From: Gammaproteobacteria bacterium
GTDB lineage: Bacteria > Pseudomonadota > Gammaproteobacteria > SZUA-229
Direction of reading: 5' to 3'
NCBI GenBank assembly: GCA_029881795.1
Contig: JAOULX010000017.1
Coordinates: 1-64,000 of the forward strand
DNA length: 64,000 bases
Position numbers and translations under genes: made by a program
The notes under the pieces: generated by a model
Told to the model about the DNA's origin: nothing
The model's database searches: none
What the model saw: the letters and a program-made list of their open reading frames with translations, nothing else
Shown here: piece by piece, positions 60,203-64,000 of the stretch
How positions within the stretch are numbered: position 1 is the first letter of the stretch
Layout: every line of letters starts with the position of its first letter

Positions 60203-61687
60203 ATGAATATGACTGATAAAGAAGAGCATTCAGGCAATAAACTTTCATTGCTTAAAGCGCTGTTAAAAATTCTGCCTGAAGATGCCGTACTGCATGAGAA
60301 GGAAGATTTACATCCTTACGAGTGTGACGGCTTATCGGCATATCGCAAACTGCCAATGATTGTCGTGTTGCCAGACACCATTGAGCAGGTACAGTCGATC
60401 CTGCGCTTATGTTATGAACTTGAACTGCCGGTGGTTGCCCGTGGCGCTGGCACAGGTTTATCCGGCGGTGCGTTACCGTTAGAGAACGGTGTGCTGTTAA
60501 GTCTTGCCAGATTTAAAGAAATTATTCATATCGATCCAAAGCGCCGTATTGCGCGGGTTCAGCCGGGTGTGCGTAATCTCTCGATCTCACAGGCAGCGAA
60601 TCAGTTTGGATTGTATTATGCTCCCGATCCGTCATCACAAATTGCCTGTACTATCGGTGGCAATGTCGCTGAAAATTCGGGTGGTGTGCACTGTTTAAAA
60701 TACGGTTTAACCGTACACAATATTCAGCAATTAAAAATTATTACGATGGAAGGTGAGTTGCTCAGCATCGGTGGCAGTGGTCTTGACAGTGCCGGTTACG
60801 ACTTGCTGGCATTAATGACAGGCTCAGAAGGTATGCTGGGTGTCATTGTTGAAGTGACCGTCAAGTTGTTGCCCAAACCTGAGCGGGCGCAGGCCATATT
60901 AGCGGCGTTTGATAATGTCGTAAAAGCCGGTGAAGCTGTTGGTAATATTATTGCCGCAGGTATTATACCTGCCGGTTTAGAAATGATGGATAAACTGGCG
61001 ATACGTGCAGCGGAAGATTTTGTGCATGCAGGTTATCCGCTCGATGCAGAAGCTATTTTACTTTGTGAGCTGGACGGTACTAACGAAGAAGTATCCGAAC
61101 ATGTCGCCCGGGTGCGTGATGTGTTACATCAGAGCGGTGCTACCGAAGTGCGTACAGCAAAAGATGAAGCCGAACGCCTGACTTTCTGGAAAGGCCGCAA
61201 AGCCGCCTTTCCGGCAGTGGGTCGTTTATCACCCGACTACTATTGCATGGACGGAACCATTCCGCGCAAACAATTACCACGCGTTTTAAAAACAATGGCC
61301 GAATTATCCATTGAATATAATCTGCCGGTTGCTAACGTGTTTCATGCCGGTGACGGAAACTTGCATCCACTGATACTCTATGATGCAAACATTCCGGGTG
61401 AGTTAGAGCGCACCGAAGAGTTTGGCGGAAAGATCCTCGAATTATGTGTCGAAGTGGGTGGCACGATCACCGGCGAACACGGTGTAGGTATAGAAAAAAT
61501 AAACCAGATGTGTGTGCAGTTTAATTCACTGGAACTGACGCACTTTCATGCAGTGAAAGCGGCCTTTGATGAAAAGAGTCTGCTGAATCCGGGCAAAGCA
61601 GTGCCGACATTGCATCGCTGTGCGGAGTTTGGTGCGATGCATGTACATAAAGGTGAACTGCCATTCCCGGAACTGGAAAGGTTTTAA
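60203..61687 (+). CDS. glcD: Glycolate oxidase FAD subunit GlcD
   Basis: 494 aa (E. coli GlcD 499); ATG at 60203 or 60209. The FAD_binding_4 domain (about 50-190) contains VARGAGTGLSGGALP and ENSGGVHCLKYGLT. The C-terminal FAD-oxidase domain has NVFHAGDGNLHPLI and GEHGVGIEKI. It is the catalytic flavoprotein that oxidises glycolate (and in some cases D-lactate) to the 2-oxo acid, passing electrons on through GlcE and GlcF. The cluster context leaves open a related 2-hydroxy acid as real substrate. Confidence 0.9.
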   Translation: MNMTDKEEHSGNKLSLLKALLKILPEDAVLHEKEDLHPYECDGLSAYRKLPMIVVLPDTIEQVQSILRLCYELELPVVARGAGTGLSGGALPLENGVLLSLARFKEIIHIDPKRRIARVQPGVRNLSISQAANQFGLYYAPDPSSQIACTIGGNVAENSGGVHCLKYGLTVHNIQQLKIITMEGELLSIGGSGLDSAGYDLLALMTGSEGMLGVIVEVTVKLLPKPERAQAILAAFDNVVKAGEAVGNIIAAGIIPAGLEMMDKLAIRAAEDFVHAGYPLDAEAILLCELDGTNEEVSEHVARVRDVLHQSGATEVRTAKDEAERLTFWKGRKAAFPAVGRLSPDYYCMDGTIPRKQLPRVLKTMAELSIEYNLPVANVFHAGDGNLHPLILYDANIPGELERTEEFGGKILELCVEVGGTITGEHGVGIEKINQMCVQFNSLELTHFHAVKAAFDEKSLLNPGKAVPTLHRCAEFGAMHVHKGELPFPELERF

Positions 61688-61718
61688 CACCGGGTCCAAT
61701 GATGAACAATATATTTTT

Positions 61719-62798
61719 ATGGATACAAGTATGAGTGCTGATCTAAGCCAGCAACTTCAGCAGCGAATACAGCATGCTTATGAAGCAAAGCTGGCGTTAC
61801 AGATTGTCGGTGGTAATAGCAAATCCTTCTACGGTCGTTCGGTTGCAGCAGAAACATTGTCGCTGGCCGGGCACAGTGGCGTGCTGAATTATGAACCCAC
61901 AGAGCTGGTGATTACCGCACGTGCAGGCACGCCGTTAAAAGAAGTTGAGGCACTGCTGAATCAGAACGGACAGATGTTGCCATTTGAGCCACCGGCGTTT
62001 AGTGAGCAGGCGACCATCGGTGGCACGGTAGCGTGTAATCTTTCCGGGCCACGTCGTGCTTATGCAGGAGCCGCCCGCGATTATCTTTTAGGCTGTAAAA
62101 TCATTAATGGCAAAGGTGAAATACTCACATTCGGTGGCGAGGTAATGAAAAACGTCGCCGGTTATGATGTTTCCCGTTTAATGGCCGGCGCAATGGGAAC
62201 ACTGGGTGTGTTGCTGGAAGTGTCTTTAAAAGTATTACCTAAACCTGAAATGGAACTGACGCGGTTGTTTAACTGTTCGGCAAATGACGCTATCGAAAAA
62301 ATGCATGCCTGGTCACAAACCCCGTTACCGATTTCTGCGACCAGCTTTCATGATTCGGTTTTGTCTGTACGTTTTTCCGGTGCAGCCAAAGCAGTGAATG
62401 CAGCAGTGAATCACAGCGGTGGTGAGATAAACGAAGACGCTGAAAAATACTGGCATGATCTTAAAGAACATCGACTGGATTTTTTTAATACAGATAAACC
62501 TTTGTGGCGCTTATCACTGGCATCGGATATCGAATCATTAGCACTTGAAAACAGTGCCGCGGATTATTTATATGAATGGGGCGGCGCATTACGCTGGTTA
62601 AAAACCGATTCACCCGCAGCAGAAATTCAGGCAGCGATGGAAAAAATCGATGGCCATGCCAGTATCTTCCGGCATACAGATCAGGTGAATGTATTTCAGC
62701 CTCTCACACCGGCGCTGATGCGAATCCATAAAAACTTAAAAATGGCATTTGATCCGCATAATATTTTAAATCCTGGCAAACTCTATACCGAGCTTTAA
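61719..62798 (+). CDS. glcE: Glycolate oxidase FAD-binding subunit GlcE
   Basis: 359 aa from the ATG at 61719 (another at 61731); the longer frame to 61620 overlaps glcD. FAD-binding segment ATIGGTVACNLSGPRRAYAG (about 102-121) and GGEVMKNVAGYDVSRLMAG, both typical of GlcE. The C-terminus ends FDPHNILNPGKLY. It lies between glcD and glcF in the usual order. Confidence 0.9.
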   Translation: MDTSMSADLSQQLQQRIQHAYEAKLALQIVGGNSKSFYGRSVAAETLSLAGHSGVLNYEPTELVITARAGTPLKEVEALLNQNGQMLPFEPPAFSEQATIGGTVACNLSGPRRAYAGAARDYLLGCKIINGKGEILTFGGEVMKNVAGYDVSRLMAGAMGTLGVLLEVSLKVLPKPEMELTRLFNCSANDAIEKMHAWSQTPLPISATSFHDSVLSVRFSGAAKAVNAAVNHSGGEINEDAEKYWHDLKEHRLDFFNTDKPLWRLSLASDIESLALENSAADYLYEWGGALRWLKTDSPAAEIQAAMEKIDGHASIFRHTDQVNVFQPLTPALMRIHKNLKMAFDPHNILNPGKLYTEL

Positions 62799-62803
62799 TT
62801 CCA

Positions 62804-64000
62804 ATGCAGACATCGATCAGTGAAAAATTTGCAAATAACCCACACATCGAGGATGCAGAATCGATCTTACGATCCTGTGTGCACTGCGGGTTCTGTACGG
62901 CAACCTGCCCGACATATCAGTTACTCGGTGATGAGCTGGACGGACCGCGTGGCCGTATTTATCTGATTAAACAGGTGCTTGAAGGTAATGCTATCTCTGG
63001 CCGTACACAATTGCATCTGGATCGCTGTCTGACCTGCCGCTCCTGCGAAACAACCTGTCCTTCCGGTGTGCGATATGGACGACTGGTGGAAATTGGCCGG
63101 GAGATTGTCGACCAGCAGGTGCCGCGCACTTTGCCGCAGCGTCTTGTAAGAAAACTGTTGCGAACGATTGTGCCTTTTCCACAACGCTTTGCCCTGATCT
63201 ATAAAACCGGTTTGTTGTTTAGGCCGCTGTTACCCGCCGCGATAAAACAAAAATTACCGCTGCCCCGGTCATCTGCTGATTCATCTGTCGAAACAAAAGC
63301 CCGTAAGATGCTGGTGCTGCAAGGCTGCGTTCAATCCGTAGTAACGCCGCAAACGAATCAGGCGGCCAGCCGGATATTGCAGAAACTCGATATTGAATTA
63401 ATTGCTGCACCAAAGGCAGGATGCTGCGGGGCCGTCAGTCATCACTTATCAGCACCGCAAGAAGGTCTGGACTTTATGCGTCGTAATATCGATGCATGGT
63501 GGCCATATATTGAGCAGGGTGCGGAAGCTATTATTATTACTGCCAGCGGTTGTGGAAGTGTCGTTAAGGATTACGCTGAACTGCTCAAACACGATAGCAG
63601 CTATGCCGATAAAGCAAGGCGTGTCAGTAAGCTGGCTAAAGATATCAGTGAAGTTTTGCGGGATGAGGATCTTTCTGCAATCACCTCAAAACAATCCACT
63701 GCTGTTTCAGTTGCTTTCCATAGCCCCTGTACGCTACAGCATGGCCAGAAAATCACCGGTGTTGTGGAACGCATTTTAGAGAATGCCGGATTCCGCTTGA
63801 CGCAGGTTGAAAATCCACATTTATGCTGCGGCTCGGCTGGTACTTACTCTATCTTACAAGCTAAATTATCAACGCAGCTGTTAGATAATAAATTGTCAGC
63901 TTTGCAACAGGGCGCGCCAGATGTGATAGCCACAGCAAATATCGGCTGTCAGATGCATCTGACAAGCAAAGCCAGTATACCGGTAATACACTGGCTGGAG
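62804..64000 (+). CDS. glcF: Glycolate oxidase iron-sulfur subunit GlcF (cut by window end)
   Basis: 399 codons visible from the ATG at 62804, five bases after glcE; the frame is still open at the window edge, and E. coli GlcF is 407 aa, so little is missing. Two ferredoxin sites, CVHCGFCTATCP and CLTCRSCETTCP, are followed by two CCG domains (AGCCGAVSHH and HLCCGSAGTY). It takes electrons from the GlcD/GlcE flavins and links them to the respiratory chain at the inner membrane. Confidence 0.92.
   Translation, partial: MQTSISEKFANNPHIEDAESILRSCVHCGFCTATCPTYQLLGDELDGPRGRIYLIKQVLEGNAISGRTQLHLDRCLTCRSCETTCPSGVRYGRLVEIGREIVDQQVPRTLPQRLVRKLLRTIVPFPQRFALIYKTGLLFRPLLPAAIKQKLPLPRSSADSSVETKARKMLVLQGCVQSVVTPQTNQAASRILQKLDIELIAAPKAGCCGAVSHHLSAPQEGLDFMRRNIDAWWPYIEQGAEAIIITASGCGSVVKDYAELLKHDSSYADKARRVSKLAKDISEVLRDEDLSAITSKQSTAVSVAFHSPCTLQHGQKITGVVERILENAGFRLTQVENPHLCCGSAGTYSILQAKLSTQLLDNKLSALQQGAPDVIATANIGCQMHLTSKASIPVIHWLE

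Overview
The window is chromosomal DNA from a gammaproteobacterium of moderate, slightly AT-leaning base composition. The evidence is gene order and protein similarity. The order thrU-tyrU-glyT-thrT-tufB-trpT-secE-nusG-rplKAJL-rpoBC-rpsLG-fusA-tufA-S10/spc/alpha matches the Escherichia-type layout. CoaX instead of CoaA, Na+-type PomAB stators and a BirA without a DNA-binding domain rule out a close enteric relative. I cannot name the genus. An rRNA operon lies just upstream, because the window opens in the last 50 bases of a 5S rRNA gene.

Layout. (1) 1-95: 5S rRNA 3' end and its terminator. (2) 249-2478, minus strand: flagellar stator pair pomA-pomB followed by a PilZ protein. (3) 2665-4878: birA, coaX and a SPOR-domain protein. 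(4) 4882-6954: tRNA-Thr, Tyr, Gly and Thr, the first tuf copy and tRNA-Trp. (5) 6981-18883: secE-nusG, rplKA, rplJL, rpoBC. (6) 19066-36808: the str, S10, spc and alpha ribosomal clusters, continuous, with a second almost identical tuf immediately before rpsJ, and including secY, rpmJ and rpoA. A perfect bidirectional terminator closes the block. (7) 36880-43037, minus: a complete periplasmic nitrate reductase operon napFDAGHBC. (8) 43217-48097: uvrA (minus), a YajR-like MFS transporter and ssb. (9) 48265-54449: a purple-acid-phosphatase-like metallophosphatase, an LTA-synthase-like membrane sulfatase-fold protein, a stand-alone receiver protein and glmS. (10) 54771-64000: an IclR-family regulator divergent from a six-gene cluster encoding a TPP-dependent phosphoketolase/transketolase-like enzyme, a DUF1537 (four-carbon acid sugar) kinase, a class II aldolase and GlcD/GlcE/GlcF. 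GlcF is cut by the window end.

How the genes work together. The first 36.8 kb is mostly the core gene-expression machinery, with visible autoregulatory leaders and hairpins (L11/L1, L10, the rplL-rpoB attenuator) and a strong str promoter. The nap operon indicates quinol-linked periplasmic nitrate reduction. PomAB suggests sodium-driven flagellar motility.

The most unusual part is the last 9 kb. The gene set looks like a dedicated catabolic route for a small hydroxylated or sugar-acid substrate: flavin/Fe-S oxidation of a 2-hydroxy acid, phosphorylation by a DUF1537 kinase, aldol cleavage, and a TPP-dependent C-C cleavage or transfer. It appears to be controlled by the adjacent IclR protein through repeated palindromes of the form TTTCA-N5-TGAAA that overlap both divergent promoters. 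The substrate cannot be read from sequence. No CRISPR array, insertion sequence, prophage or integron was seen.
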